In this document: piece after piece, positions 34,926-47,733 of the stretch
How positions within the stretch are numbered: the stretch's first letter is position 1
How the letters are laid out: the number at the start of each line of letters is the position of its first letter
NCBI GenBank assembly: GCA_028564705.1
Contig: JAPXFQ010001011.1
Coordinates: forward strand, 124,001 to 188,000
Length of the DNA stretch: 64,000 bases
DNA from: Apricaphanius iberus
Lineage: Eukaryota > Chordata > Actinopteri > Cyprinodontiformes > Aphaniidae
Reading direction: 5' to 3'
Made by a program: the position numbers and the translations under genes
The notes under the pieces: generated by a model
Databases searched by the model: none
What the model was told of the DNA's origin: nothing
Seen by the model: the letters and a program-made list of their open reading frames with translations, nothing else

Positions 34926-35096
34926 CTTGGTGCGAACAACTAGGAAGAGCTTTTGTGTGTCATTCAGCGGTGTGAGACTATGGAATGGATTATATAAAGA
35001 GTTAAAAGAATGTCCAAACATAAAACTGTTCAAATTAAGATATAAAGATATGGTATTTAACAGGTACAAGAATGAAGGCGATTTTGGGGATCACTA
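34926..35096 (+). pseudogene. LINE ORF2 C-terminal fragment, plus strand
   Basis: Reads TTRKSFCVSFSGVRLWNGLY then KELKECPNIKLFKLRYKDMV and ends DFGDH before TAG at 35094-35096. The GVRLWNxL...KxFKxxYK pattern is the usual C-terminus of a fish non-LTR retrotransposon polyprotein. The 5' part is missing; sequence up to about 35770 (a TG microsatellite, then tttataagttatacttcttc and similar) looks like its 3'UTR. Confidence 0.75.
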
Positions 35097-35149
35097 GGTG
35101 GTGTAAGGTGTACACTGGATTTTTTTTAATGTTAGTTTTTTATATGAGT

Positions 35150-35425
35150 GCTTGTGTGCATATAGGTGTATGTATGCGTATGTATATGTGTGTATGTTTA
35201 TGTATGTATGTATGTGCGTATGTATGTATATGTATGTGTGCATGTGTATGTGTGTACGTGTATGTATATGTATATGTGTGTATATATGTGTGTGTGTGTG
35301 TACATGTGTATGTGTGCATGTATATGTATGCAAATATGGGTGTATGTACAGTATGTATATGTGTATGTATGTATATGTGTATGTATATGTATATATGGGG
35401 TATATGCATGTATATGTGTGTAAAT
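35150..35425. repeat. Large TG/TATG-rich microsatellite
   Basis: About 275 bp of variable TGTA, TATG and TGTG units. It keeps several frames open on both strands (Tyr/Val/Cys/Met-rich on plus, Thr/His/Ile-rich on minus), none of which is a gene. Confidence 0.95.
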
Positions 35426-36035
35426 AGGAATAAGAATGATTGATTTTGGTGAATAACTTGTGTTATGTTCTTGTGTGTTTAAAGACACATTTCTGCTTAA
35501 TGGCCTGCAATCAGAAATAAGAGTGAATATGGTTGGGTAGTTTATTTCTATATTTTTTTGTGGTTGTTGTAATTAACCTTTGAGGTGAAGGACTGGGAGT
35601 TTATAAGTTATACTTCTTCTCACTCCCTTTCAAGTATATGCCTTATGTCACATGTTTAAATGTCTGTTGTTTGTATGTATATTTGTATGCACATATGTAA
35701 TTTTGGTTGACTTTTTTTTCTTTTTTCCTCTCTTTTTTTGAAATACTGGAAATCAATGCACAAAAACAAAAAAACAACTTTAAAGTAGTTTTTTTACTTT
35801 GAATTCTGAAAGATGCAACCATATGTACACTTACCTTTAGATAACTAAACATATTAGATTCATTGGAAACAATCTAATTGCTCAGGTGTTTAGAATAAAA
35901 TGATACAAAATCAATTTACTGTCTGATAATAAAAAATACAACCTCAACCAAATTCAGGACTAAAATCTACTTTCCCTGACAACTGCAGTGTAAAAATCAT
36001 ACCACCCTCTGACTTGTACGCTTCATAAAAGCACA

Positions 36036-36421
36036 GAGTATCAATTCAAATTTTAAGAATTGATTCGATTCCGATTCTCAAGAGTTAGAATCAATCATCA
36101 CGATCTGATCCGATTCAGTCAGCACCAGTTCGATATAAATATGGGTCAGTGCTATTAAAATTGTTTTTTTGAACTGTTATCTTAATTATATGCCTGTAAT
36201 TCAATTATTTAACACTGGGTAACATTTAACCAGAAAAAAACAACAACTATATTAACACTTTCAGAGCTAAGATTTAATTCCTATTTATTCCTATTTTAGC
36301 TGTAAAAAAGGGGCAAATTATGTAAAATAATCATCCCGACTTTTTAACTTGTGAATTGATACGATTCTTACGATTGTTATAAGAATCGATTCAGAATCGA
36401 TTTTTTTTCAGCGCAGCCCTA
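36036..36421. mobile_element. hAT-like MITE (family 1, copy 2)
   Basis: The right end, read in reverse complement, starts TAGGGCTGCGCTGAAAAAAA, like the left end of 31206-31595; the rest follows in inverted order. Flanks aaagcaca (36028-36035) and aaagcacg (36422-36429) match at 7 of 8. The left terminus has lost a few bases. Confidence 0.75.
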
Positions 36422-38104
36422 AAAGCACGTTTGCCAATCGAATGAATTTGTGAGTTTAAACCTAAAGGAACAGTAGTGAAGCCACCTGGTGGCTGAAACA
36501 GGAAACTTTCAACAGCCACTTCCAGGTTCCTGAGGAGGCAGATGGTCTGCGACCCTTGACTAACTGCAAAAGAGTTGCAGTAAGACTTGGCGGCAGCATT
36601 CACTAAGGTTCCTACAGTAAGGCAAAAACTACTGATAAACTCCATGACATATAGCAGGTCGTATAACACTGCTGACTCAAAAGCACAAGAAAGGTGAGCT
36701 ACGATTTAATCAGATGAAGCGAACAGGTGAAAAGAACATCTTGTCCACAGTGAGGCATGTTGGGGCTCAGTGGTGGAGAATTAAGCAGAGAATTCTCTCT
36801 TTTAGGGGGAAAAATATCTGAGCTTCAGTCAAAGTTCATTATAACACATTTCATGAGGAAAGCAACAGAATGTGCTTTCAATTAAAAACATAAAGACATC
36901 ATTAAAAGTGGAAATGTGGAACATTTTTATTTACCTCAAAAACTCAAATAACACCCAAGCTATGACCCCAAAGCCCAGAGGAGCTTAAAAAGGAGGCTTC
37001 ATGGAGGTAGAGCAGAGAGAGAAACAAAAAGTTCAAACCATCTCTCCAAACAGTCATAACGGGCAAAGATCATGTCCCTGACTCCATCGTCTCTCTGTCT
37101 GGCTTTCTGACCATACAGCCGGACAGAGATGGACAGACAGAGAAGAGCGGCAAAAGCAAACCAGGTGGATTAGCAGTGCTTGCCATACATGATGGTCTAT
37201 CATCCGCAACACGTTTTGGTGAAATATCATCTCTGCTGCCCAGGTGATAAGACAATTATTACTGACCTAAAATGGACCAAACCTAAAGTCAGAGCAATCC
37301 TTTTCAATGATTTTAAACCAATTAGAACTGTGACCAAGAGCAATGGACGGGGATCTAGTGTTATCTTACTGAGAAGGACAGTAAGGCAAGTAAATGAATC
37401 TATTTAACTCACCTCAGAAAACTGCGCCTTGGTTTCACCAAATTTCTAACAACCGCCTGATGCTAACAGTAGATGGAACCTATTGATTTGAAAGGCCTGC
37501 CAGGAAACAGCCTCTTTCTGTTCTGCCATCATGACGGTAGATGTTTGGAGGTTACTAGCCTACACTGGATGTTTTTACTGAAACTGTGTTCTTTGGTTAG
37601 ATGAGACCACATTTCTCTTGGAGAACGTCTGTAATGGCTAAAACCATTTCTGGTAGGTTGGTGTAAAACAAATAACATAATGGGAATAGAGTCTCACGGT
37701 GACTGTTGGAGGATTAGTGAAGCTATGGGGATGATCCTTGGACTCCATCCATCCATCCATCCATGGTCTTTTGCTTACCTAAGGTTGTGTCGTGCTGGCA
37801 GCTTGTCAAAACGTCTCTCTCGCCACCTAGCACCTCCATCTCATTCAAAGGGTTCCAAAGAGGTCCTCAAGCAAGAGGGGAAGTCTAATCTCTCCAGTGT
37901 GTTCTGGATCTACCCAACGGTCTCTTTCCATTGGGTAAACAGCAAAGAAGCATACTAATTACATCACCGGACGCACCTCAGCTGACTCCTATTGATGCAC
38001 GGGAGCAGCTCTGAGCTTGCCCCAGATGACAGAGCTCATCACCCTATCTATAAGTGTGAGCCCAGTCACCCTGAAGTAGAAAGCTCATTCCAGTAGGTTG
38101 AATC
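36422..38104. other. Intergenic, with probable Tc1 scraps
   Basis: A block at about 37580-37750 (tctttggttagatgagacca ... ggatcctt-like text) recalls Tc1 transposase DNA around WSDET, but is too decayed to call an element. A (CCAT)n run lies at 37744-37764. No gene is recognised. Confidence 0.4.
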
Positions 38105-40190
38105 CAGGATCAAATCAAATCAAACTTTAACTATATAGCACAATTCATACAACAAATGCAACTCAAAGTGCTTTACAAATGAAAATGACCCCACATACCC
38201 ATATTCCCTCCCATCCCCAGAAATACAAAAGCAACCCGACAACAACACCCCCTCATCACACCCATCCTTTCACACACACACACACACACATGCACACACA
38301 CACACACACGCACAAACACACGCTTAAGGACATAAGATCAAAAAACAAAAAAAAAAACAACAAAAAAAACATTTTAAATAAAACACCCCAGGCTGAGTTC
38401 AGATGAGCCAGGCAAGTTAAATTAAGGAAACACCATCAGGGGAGCCATCCGCCCCGACAGCAGCAGATCCACAGCAGCAGCCAAGGCAACGCCACAGGGT
38501 GCCCAGGGGAGGGAGGGCGGCGGCCCCCCGCATCCACCCATGCACACCCAGGGAGCACCCATGCAGCCACAGATGACCACCACCCTCGGGGCTGAGGGCT
38601 CCCACAGAGGAAACACTGGTAAAGGGTAAAATAAGGTTAAAATATACAATGATAAAATTCTTATACAATAGAACCTATAAAGATAAAATAAAATTTTAAA
38701 TGATTAAATGAGTAAAAAATAATCAGTTAAAAACTAAGCTCAAAAAGGTGAGTCTTGAGCCTGTTCTCTGCGGCCCTGAGGTCCTCTGGCAGCCCGTTCC
38801 AGAGGCGAGGGCCATAATAATGAAAAGATACCTCGCCGTGGTTGTGTGTACCTTACTTTCGGGATGACAAGGAGACGGCTGCCAGAGGAGTGCAGAGACC
38901 GCGAGGGTTCATATGGTAAAAGCATTTCTAAGAGATAGGAAGGCCGTTAAGACACTTAAAAACCATTAAAAGACCAGAAAGCAGGGCATTACAATAATCA
39001 ATTCTGCTGGTGATAAAAGCATGCATTAGCGTCTCCGTATTGGCCCGAGAGAGAATGGGGCGGACTCTGGCAACGTTCTTCAGATGATAAAAACCTATTT
39101 TAGTAATATTTTTAATATGAGGGATAAAAGTCAGCTCAGAGTTAAAGATTACACCCAGGTTCATCACTTGTGAAGATGGTTTAAAAGACATTGATTGTAG
39201 TTTTGGTAAAAGTTTCTCTCTCTGAGTCTCAGGACCGATAACTAAAACCTCCGTTTTGTCCTGGTTGAGCTGGAAAAAGTTTTCTGCCATCCAGGATTCA
39301 ATGTCTAAAATGCAGTTCAAAAGTGCATCCATTGGCTGTGTGTCATCAGGAGACACAGAGATATATAACTGTATCGTCCGCATAGCTGTGGAAATTCACC
39401 CCATGTCTCCCGATGACACTGCCAAAAAGCACAGGGCCCAAAATTGAACCCTGGGGCACACCACATGTGATGCTGTGGACCCTAGAGGAACAGGTATCCA
39501 AACTCACCATAAAAGTCCTGTCTGTAAACCATCTATGAACAGCCCCAGAGAGGCCGATCTGTTTCAAACGGTTTAAAAGAATAGTGTGGTCTACTGTATC
39601 AAAGGCAGCGCTTAGATCAAGAAGAACCAACACTGCCACCCTCCGGGCATCATAATTTAAAAAAATCTTCAGAAGGGCCGTCTCGGTGCTGTGGTTCACC
39701 CTAAAACCAGACTGAAATTTCTCTAGGACATTATGAGTGTTGATAAAATCATTAAGTTGAGTTAAAACAAGTTTTTCTAAAATTTTGCTTAACAATGGTA
39801 AGTTGGATACCGGTCAGTAGTTGTTTAAATGATTAAAATCTAAATTGCTTATCTTCAACAGGGGCCTCACCACCGCCCGTTTAAAAACGGCAGGAAAGAC
39901 TCCTGTCCGAAGCGAGCAATTCATCAGGTTTAAAATCTCATCTCTAAAGGATCCATACAATTGTTTAAAAAACCTTGTGGGAATAGGGTCCAGAGCACAT
40001 GTGGTGGGCCTCACTGAGGAGAAAACCTTATCAAGACTCTCACCTTTGACCAGGACAAAACTGTCCAGTGTTTCCTGAGGTAGACACACACTCTCAGATT
40101 TGTCTAAAACCATCTTACGTTGGGAGGATAAAATATTACATCTGATGGTGTCTACCTTCCCTCTGAAGTGGGCTGAAGGGGGTTATCTGA
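38105..40190 (-). mobile_element. 5'-truncated L2/CR1-type LINE, minus strand
   Basis: Minus-strand fragments in order: CALDPIPTRFFKQLY (40113-39814), then GFRVNHSTETALLKI, LDLSAAFDTVDHTILL, GVPQGSILGPVLF and YADDT (39795-39346), then WMAENFFQLNQDKTEVLVIG and SRIDYCNALLSGL (39383-38928), then YEPSRSLHSSGSRLLVIPKV (38925-38740). These are the reverse transcriptase core (catalytic YADD) and C-terminus of a Jockey-superfamily LINE. Stops and at least two frame changes, one just after YADDT, make it inactive. 38105-38740 is 3'UTR with a CA repeat and the tail tatagcac ... caaagtgctttac. The endonuclease part is missing. Confidence 0.88.
38271..38322. repeat. (CA)n microsatellite in the LINE 3' region
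   Basis: Alternating CA with a few interruptions, about 50 bp. Confidence 0.95.
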
Positions 40191-41430
40191 ATTGAATTTG
40201 AGGTGTAGTTAAAAATATTATTGATTGTTGAGAAAAGAATTTGAGGATTATTTTTTATGGTCTGAGAGAAAGTTGGAAAAGTATGTGTTTCTTGAATTTC
40301 TTACAGCATTATTGGATCCTACTCACCTCACACCAACTGTCAAACCCAGTGGTGGAGGGTTGTTGGTATGGGCTTCTTTTGTGCAATAATCTCCATTAAT
40401 TCTTTATAATACCAGATGTAGAACCTATAGGACTCTGGGCGGTTTAAAGAGACTGTACAAGGTGCAAAGGCTTCTTGTTATAAAAGAAAAGAAAAGCAAT
40501 ATCCGATTGGCAAAAAAAGGGGGTTGTACAAATAATGTTTGTACCTCCAGGGATTTTGTAAAAATAATTCTTACCATGTTTTATTATGTTTTATTTTTCC
40601 CAAACAAACGTACTCAAATAAGAGGTTGGACATTTTAAATATCTATTTGTAAGGGTTTTATGTTACTGCTATAAAATACGATTTCATTTAAATATTTTTT
40701 ACATATTGCGTGCCAATAAGTGTATATGCAAAGTTTCTAACAATCTTCCAGCATTCTGTTTAAAAAAAAAAACTTCAGAACACTTGACTGGACTCCAAAT
40801 AACTAACAAGAATATGTTTATCCCTGATTTTATGTAATAAGTTATTAATTACTCATAGTCACAATCTGATACAATGAGTTGAATGGTGACAATGAGACTG
40901 TAATTAGGGTGAAGCTGGATGTCTATGACAGAAGAGCGTCAACCTTTAAAGTTAGCTGCTGTAGTAAAAAGGAGAAGGCTGACATTTATTTGAAAATTAT
41001 TTTTAAATCAAAAGATACATACATTTGAAAAAAATGCATAGACTCAGTCCTATAGAATACATTTAAGGCTTTACACTTACACAGACAGAAAGACTTATAC
41101 AACTGAAGAATCCAAAGCGTAAAACGTTTGGAGCTTTCTTTCTCCTGCAGGAAACTGCAGCTTCAATTCCTTTATTTGCATTTACAGTCAATATCATGCA
41201 CAACTTAACAAATGGAAAATATTATTCCCTAAATATATTTCCTTTATTCTTTTCCAGGTAATGTTACTGATGTTTCTAATACCAATGTTGCCACTCTGGC
41301 GCTTAACTTCCAGGAAATGACAACAATAATCCAAGTTTTGGAATAATTGCCAAGTAGCCGAAGTTCTGGATTTATCAAGGGGTCAGTAACTGAGGCGGAA
41401 TAAAAAAGAACTTCGTTGTAACCGGACTCT
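40191..41430. other. Intergenic sequence upstream of HDLBP, no feature recognised
   Basis: AT-rich; no repeats with clear ends and no exons. Confidence 0.45.
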
Positions 41431-41436
41431 TGGACG

Positions 41437-41478
41437 TGACGTTGGAGGACATGATTGGTGGCGGGGACCTCTATATAT
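41437..41478 (+). promoter_or_regulatory. Putative HDLBP promoter: TGACGT, ATTGG, TATATAT
   Basis: A CRE half-site TGACGT (41437-41442), an inverted CCAAT box ATTGG (41454-41458) and a TATA-like TATATAT (41472-41478) lie in a row, 85-125 bp before the strong donor at 41562. Initiation would then be expected near 41500, in the pyrimidine-rich cctttctcgcc-like stretch. Confidence 0.5.
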
Positions 41479-41499
41479 CCGTCAGGCTTCACTCCCACC

Positions 41500-41562
41500 T
41501 TCTCGCCAGTGGAATTTCAGATCAGCTCCTGCACCTTCAGGGCAGACAAACACATAAAACAA
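41500..41562 (+). other. HDLBP: Putative HDLBP 5'UTR exon 1
   Basis: Ends at a consensus donor (ACAA|GTAAGTAC). No ATG inside. The start is inferred from the TATA-like site only. The following region (41563-42200) has raised CG content, as expected downstream of a promoter. Confidence 0.5.
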
Positions 41563-43589
41563 GTAAGTACTGCCTTCGCTTTAGGTCAATACCTCCGTAT
41601 TCCTGTCATTCGTGATTTGTACTGATCACGTACAAAACGCCGCTGTACTTATCTTTTGGCCAGTTTGATGGTAAGCTCTGTATATAACACTATGTTCCGG
41701 CCTGACTCCGTGTCATTTCAACCCTTCTCAGCTGTGTGCCTACGTGGACTTAGCTCGCTAGTGGAACGTAATGGAAGCTAGGAGTTAGCTCGCTAGCTAG
41801 GCTATAGTTGGATTTGTACTTTTGAGTGTGCTAGTGTTGGGACAAACGTTACGAAACGACACGGCCGCGGTCTAAACGTGCGGTCGGAATTGATTGTGAA
41901 GTTTTCGGCTTTTGTTTAGCTGATAATTCAGTGTCACCAAACGCAAAGCAGCCTGACTTAAGTTGTGTTTTCCAAGTGAGAGTGGGGCATGCTAACTTGA
42001 GGCTACCCATTAGCCGAAGGGCTACGTGTCACACGCCGCAGTTAAAGTTTTTAGCAAGTTTGCTAACGAGCTCTGGTTTCTGGGCTAATAATCAACCTTT
42101 CTGTGTTTGTCCTTGTGTCCGTGACACCTCTACTCGCTGACCCGCAAATCTAACGTAATTGCTGTGTAATTGTTTGATATTCGTAGTTTTTGTCAGGCTG
42201 ACCATATGTTTTATCAGCTAGGCAAGGTTAGCCGAAACGAAGGGACCTAGCATTAATTGTGCTGTAAAGTGTCGTTGGCAGCTGTCAGCTAGTTAACATG
42301 ATATCCTGTTAGCTGCCTTCTTAAGTCTATAAGCTGGGATTTAGACTATAATGTTATCAAGGCTCGGAGGTTTGCAGGCTGTAGGAGATATTAATGCAAG
42401 GTAACCTGGACCGCAGAGCAGCTAGACGTTGACTTATTATTAGCTGTAGTTATTTAACATATCTAATGCCTGTTACATTATTTTGTCATGGCTCTTTTAT
42501 TTTTTACCCCCCCTCTGGCAACACTGTACTGTATTTTACGATTGATCAAAATGCAAATTGTGTTAGCTAAATTACAGCTGTACCACAAAACAGTTGAGTA
42601 GATTTCGAAACGTAATACAAAACCTTTCAGATGCCAAATCCCTGAGTGTAAAAATGTCTGTTTAAAAAATTTACACTGTGATGAGGTGATCTAGTCCTCA
42701 GTTTATATAAAAAAACGTTGTAATGTGGCTAAGATTTTCGGTTTTGCTGATATTGCTGAAACATTCTTAAGCTATTGATACGGTGTTTAGATTAACTGTA
42801 CGGAAAATGAAAAAAAGTTTTTCAGCTGAAGGCGTTTGAAAAAAAAATGGACACCAGATGTTACTAAGGCCAGCAAAGCATGGGCTCCCTTACCAACAAC
42901 TTTTTTCTATTTGCCTCTATGTGTAACTCTTAAGGTACTGTAATAGACAAATTGATCCAATCCATTATTGTGTAACAACACTGGATACATTTTTCAAAGT
43001 GTATTAGCTATTGTGAATTCTTAAATTGATCCTGATGTGCACAAAAAAAATCTTCTTTTTTTTGGCCAGTAATTTGTATAAAGATGAAACCAGATCCACA
43101 ATTTGTAGAATGCCCAATTATATGCTGCATTCATGAGTGCTGAGGTTTTTCCTTTCCCTGGTGTTTAAATGACGAAAAAAACCCTTCAAGATGTCAATCC
43201 TGACCCAGCAATTACCGCCGACTAAAAGGGTTGGACTTCTATGTAAATGAGCCGTCTTGAGGGACAGCAGACTTGTGAAAGTTCTCACTGGGTAAGCTCA
43301 GCTGCACGCTGCAACCAAGTCCACTCGTGTTGGTATGTTGTGCGACCGCAGAGCACGGCGCACACACAGCCATCTGAAGCTGAAGTTAAAATATCTTAAC
43401 CTGTGCCATAATTCACAACACTTCTGAAATGCCTCCGTGGTCCAATCAGAATGAATCATGTACACAAAAAGAATGATCGGATAGATGGGTCATATATTAG
43501 AAAATGTGGAAGTTTTCTTTGACTTGACCTTAACAGAAGGACTGTGTGCATAAGTTACACTTGAACCTAATAACATCCTCTTTCATAAG

Positions 43590-43633
<44 letters not shown>

Positions 43634-44039
43634 GCATACTGTCTTGCCAGAGTGGAGGAAATGATTTTGGGGTGGCCATTGCTCCTGCAGCTCCTTCCAC
43701 CCTGGTGGTGCCACTGACCAGCAAGCCTTCCATCCAGTTTTGTCCCCTCCTTTTCCCAAATCCCATCCCAGTGATGAGCACGGTGCATACCGCTTTTCAT
43801 GTGAAAGTCTAAATGATGCCAGTCTGGTAGAGTCATAACCGAAAAGCTGAAACTTTGCCTTTTTTTTTTTTTCTTAGGGAAAAGAATCAGTCTGATTTAT
43901 CATTAATGTTTCTTTAGCTGGCATGTTTATAGCAAATCTATTTGGGTGTGAATGAAATACTCCAACAGCTTAAATTGTACGTTGGGATTTTTGTTTTGGA
44001 ACTCTTCACTCAACCCCTCCTTGTTGTGTTTTTAAACAG
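41563..44039 (+). other. HDLBP intron 1 (putative)
   Basis: Moderately CG-rich at its start, AT-rich later. Contains an (AT)n microsatellite at 43595-43627. No other feature recognised. Confidence 0.5.
43595..43627. repeat. (AT)n microsatellite
   Basis: About 16 alternating AT units. Confidence 0.95.
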
Positions 44040-44110
44040 GTAAAAGCTGGCAGGCTGACGGGAACTTGCATTTTACAGGACGGATTATCTGGTAACTGAC
44101 CATTTAGCTG
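44040..44110 (+). other. HDLBP: Putative HDLBP 5'UTR exon 2
   Basis: 71 nt between a good acceptor (ttgtgtttttaaacag) and a good donor (AGCTG|GTAAGT). It has no ATG, which suits a 5'UTR exon. Another acceptor (ttttacag, ending 44078) and donor (ctg|gtaact, 44092) inside it offer alternative boundaries. Confidence 0.5.
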
Positions 44111-44681
44111 GTAAGTTTACACACTGGGCTGGGCGGTGTGGGAAACTTTTCCTCTTTCAAAAAAATCTGTTTTACGAGACTTTTTTTTAATTTTTTTTTT
44201 ACCTGCGTTAATACTTCTATCTCTAAAAAACACAACAATTGCTCTAGGTTAGCTTTAGAGACAGTAGTGTTGTTTTTTTCAAGGTAAATTCTCCTGACAA
44301 GTATTGGAATGATTGCAGTCAAAATAGAATATCGTTATGAAGCATAATCAGCGGCGTTAATCCCAGTTATCATTCAACAACGCTAGGAAAGGAATCAAAC
44401 TGTTTGTTTTTTGTAAACCAAAACATTGCACAAATTATTGATACTGAAATTTTTTAGTTAGGTTACACAGTATTTGATCAAATTAATCTGGTTGTGTTTA
44501 TCGCGACCCACCCGTTTTTTTTTTCACTCGTATGCTGTCCCTTTTTAAGAAAAGGGTCTTAAATGGACTGTGAATGTGGATGGTGCTGATCTCACCTTAA
44601 AGTGCAGGTTGCAGGTTAGAGCCCCCCCTTAAACCATAATTTAGATAAATATAATTGGAACAGTTTCTAAATACAAATGTA

Positions 44682-44734
<53 letters not shown>

Positions 44735-47733
44735 TATTTTCGCTTTTAAAATAGTTTTTGTGAGTCCTCTGAGCTCAATCAATAGAAAAACTATGGACTT
44801 CACTGCCGAATTTGACACAGATTAAATGTTAAACATTTCCAGCTACACATGATGGACCACAACCATACAGCTATGAGCCTGCTGCCTGCCCCAGATAACA
44901 GAGAGAGATATGAGGAGGAGAGCAGGGGAAGCATAAAAGTCAAATCAATGCTAGGCGACGCTAACGGTCAGCCTCTGTCCTACAAGCTAGTTTTACTGTT
45001 TCTTTTACAACCCACATATCACCTCGATTCTAATATTTGATTACAGTCTTTCAACAAAGCTGGTAAATGGCAGATGCTAGACAAAAGGATGAACAAACCA
45101 GAGATCCCGTCTGCGTAAAGCTGAGCTTGTGCTTGATCCGACCGGTCGTGTCTCCCAGCCGGCTGCAGCAGTTAGAAGCAGCTGTGGACAGAGGTCCCGC
45201 AGCACGCTGGCTGGTTAGAGTCTATTATCTTTGCTTTGGTATAAACTCTGTCAAATCGCTGGTATGTTAATCCTCTGGTCTGAAGTGAGCATCATGAATT
45301 TCAAAGGTTTTCCATAGCCAAAGCAGAAGTGGATGGCAGTTTAGTTTAGCTGCATAAAATACAGGCAGTCAGATAAGAAAAATGCTGGCTTTTTTTTGGG
45401 GGGGGGGGGTCCATGGAAATGGGCTCCATGTCCCGACAGGCTAGTGTTTCTACAACAAACAGAGTAATTTACTCATTCTATTAAAAAAATATCCCATTCC
45501 AAAGCTAATGAACACACTGGCTCTTCGCAGGATCTGATAACTAGAAACTGAGAAAGCGGCGCACAGCAACATGACTCCCCCACCTTATGTCACAGGTCAA
45601 GATTATGCAACTTTTAAAGTAACATATTGGTGGTTATGCATTGTGAAATTTAAATTGACCTCAAACATTTCAAATGGTAACTTTTGTACAGCATTTTATA
45701 TGCATATTAGCAAGTATTTAACCTGCGACCTGCAGATTAAGACATTTTCGTAACCCTAAGATCTCTTTTCGGCTATTGTTGGTGAAACAGGTTGCTAGTG
45801 TTTCCACTGCCAGCTATCGCTCTTTCCCAACAGCATTTGCAAAGGATGTTTGGTCCACGTCTAACCCTTTAAAGCCAAATAACTTCTTAACAACAGACTT
45901 TGGCTCCTGTTCATGGAATAAGTTCCTCTGGGTCAGCCACAATCTCTTTCGGACTGTAGGAACCTTCTCTGGTTCCTGTTACCTTTTAGGAACCACCCAG
46001 TTTTTAAGAACTATGGACCACAGCCCTCAGTTCCTAGAACCATTTTAGCTCCTTCTCTTAAGGCACCGTCTAAACATGGTTCCTTAGGGAACTTGTATGA
46101 CATAGGTGTTTGAACTCATAATTGACACCAATTTCCGGATTTCCAATTCTTAATGCCCCAGCCTAAAAAAAAAGAACTGAAATTAGAAAAAAATTAAACT
46201 AGAAAAAAGTAAATTTTAAAAACAGGTGGTTTTGTCGCATTGGTCTCTATAAAGGTCCCTGACTCCTGTACAAATGGACTCTGAAAAGGTTCCTCTGGGA
46301 AGGGTAGCTATAAAAACAAAATTCTAAGCCGATAGTTTTAAGAAGGCATTTCTTAGAACTTGTGTCTGAAAGCAGCTATTTAGTGCTTCAGTGTGAATGC
46401 TCCCACCAGCAGCCATTCTTGGTTGAAACTTGAGTGCCCTGTGTGCCTCCTCTGAAACACGTTCCCACTGCGACGTCCCGGACGTTGTCTAGGCTATTCA
46501 GTTATTGCTGTATATGAAAAATTCATACCAGAATGGGTATAAACCCCAGTATACGAGACAAGCATTACAATCATTCACATGGCTTCAATCTTGTAATCTA
46601 TTGACAAGAAATGTCTTTGCAGAACCGGAGGTGATAGATCTGGTCAATCCAGTTGTGTGGAGTGGATGAGTTTTCTTCCCAGAGGCTTTGGCTGAAGTTG
46701 ACGCTGTTACTATCTGGCTCTCACACTTTAGTTTGTGTCGGTGATTGAGGTGGTGGAACAAATTTTTTCATTATTCGCAATCACTTTTTTTTTTTTTTTT
46801 TTACCAACTCTTTATATAACAGAGTTATGGCCAATGTCAGACTAATTGTAATCAAACCTGTTCCAGCTAATGGAGCTGGAGCCTCATTTGGCAACGTTTT
46901 GGGGGGGAGAGTTATCGTTATTACCATGGGATGACAAATTCTTATGGTGGGAAGATTTGACTACATTAGAGCATGACATTATTATGGTTATTAGAACCCT
47001 GATGGAACTCATATATTGTCAGTTTGTGGCAGGTGTATCAGAGGTCTCCATACAGTGTTAGACTTTTGATATGAGAACGTTTTTTTTTTAATGCTTTTTT
47101 TTTTTTGGGAGAAAAATCCATCCTAATACATTTCATATTCTTTTCTTCATTGGCCACATTTTCCGTTCCCCTGGCTAGAAACTTTCTTCCCCCGTAAGGG
47201 TTTTCAGAACTTACAACATGACTGCTAGGTATAGGTGAGAGGATTTTAAAAGTTCCTCTCTTGGAAATTAGCTTTTGGCTCAAAGATCTAAGACATGTCT
47301 GTTGGTGGACTTTAATCCCTTGCTTTGTGGACATGGAGAGGGGTCATCGAGTGAAATCCGCTTAACCTTCACCGTACTATGATTCTTGGAATTGAAGTGA
47401 GACAAAAATGGCTCTCTATAGCTGACATTGCTAATGTAACGAAGGTGATGGTAATCTTTGAACCATGGGGTTTCTGTGATAGAAGATTAGATAAAAGAAA
47501 AGTTAAAGTTCACTTATGATGAGTTTGCACATGTGACTTTCTTTTTGTCAGAGTGCTGTTTATTTCTTCACCTTAAATGTTTTCTGACTGATTTACGTGT
47601 AATTAAGTCAATGTTTTAATACGACTGTGTTCCACTGAATTCTGGCACCAAGTGAGCTATAAAAATTCAGTTCATTGTAATATGTTGGCTACACCTAAAA
47701 TTATGCCAAATTATATGCATAATTTTATCATAG
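44111..47733 (+). other. HDLBP intron 2, first part
   Basis: Contains a long (AT)n (44684-44732), a T8-G12 run (45390-45409), and at about 45770-46490 a decayed repeat built of ggttcct/aggaacc motifs in both orientations that resembles an unclassified fish DNA transposon. No exon is recognised. Confidence 0.45.
44684..44732. repeat. (AT)n microsatellite, about 49 bp
   Basis: Uninterrupted alternating AT. Confidence 0.95.

Noticed and set aside
35072..35488. Several 80-120-codon open frames on both strands, Tyr/Cys/Val-rich or Thr/His/Ile-rich
   Set aside because: They are translations of the TG/TATG microsatellite; all frames lack stops because of the repeat.
38417..38668. Gly/Leu/Pro-rich frames of 75-83 codons on the minus strand
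   Set aside because: They lie in the GC-rich 3' untranslated part of the LINE, downstream of its reverse transcriptase.
43546..43836. Frames of 80-90 codons containing IYIYIY
   Set aside because: They cross the (AT)n microsatellite, which encodes the IY run; no homology on either side.
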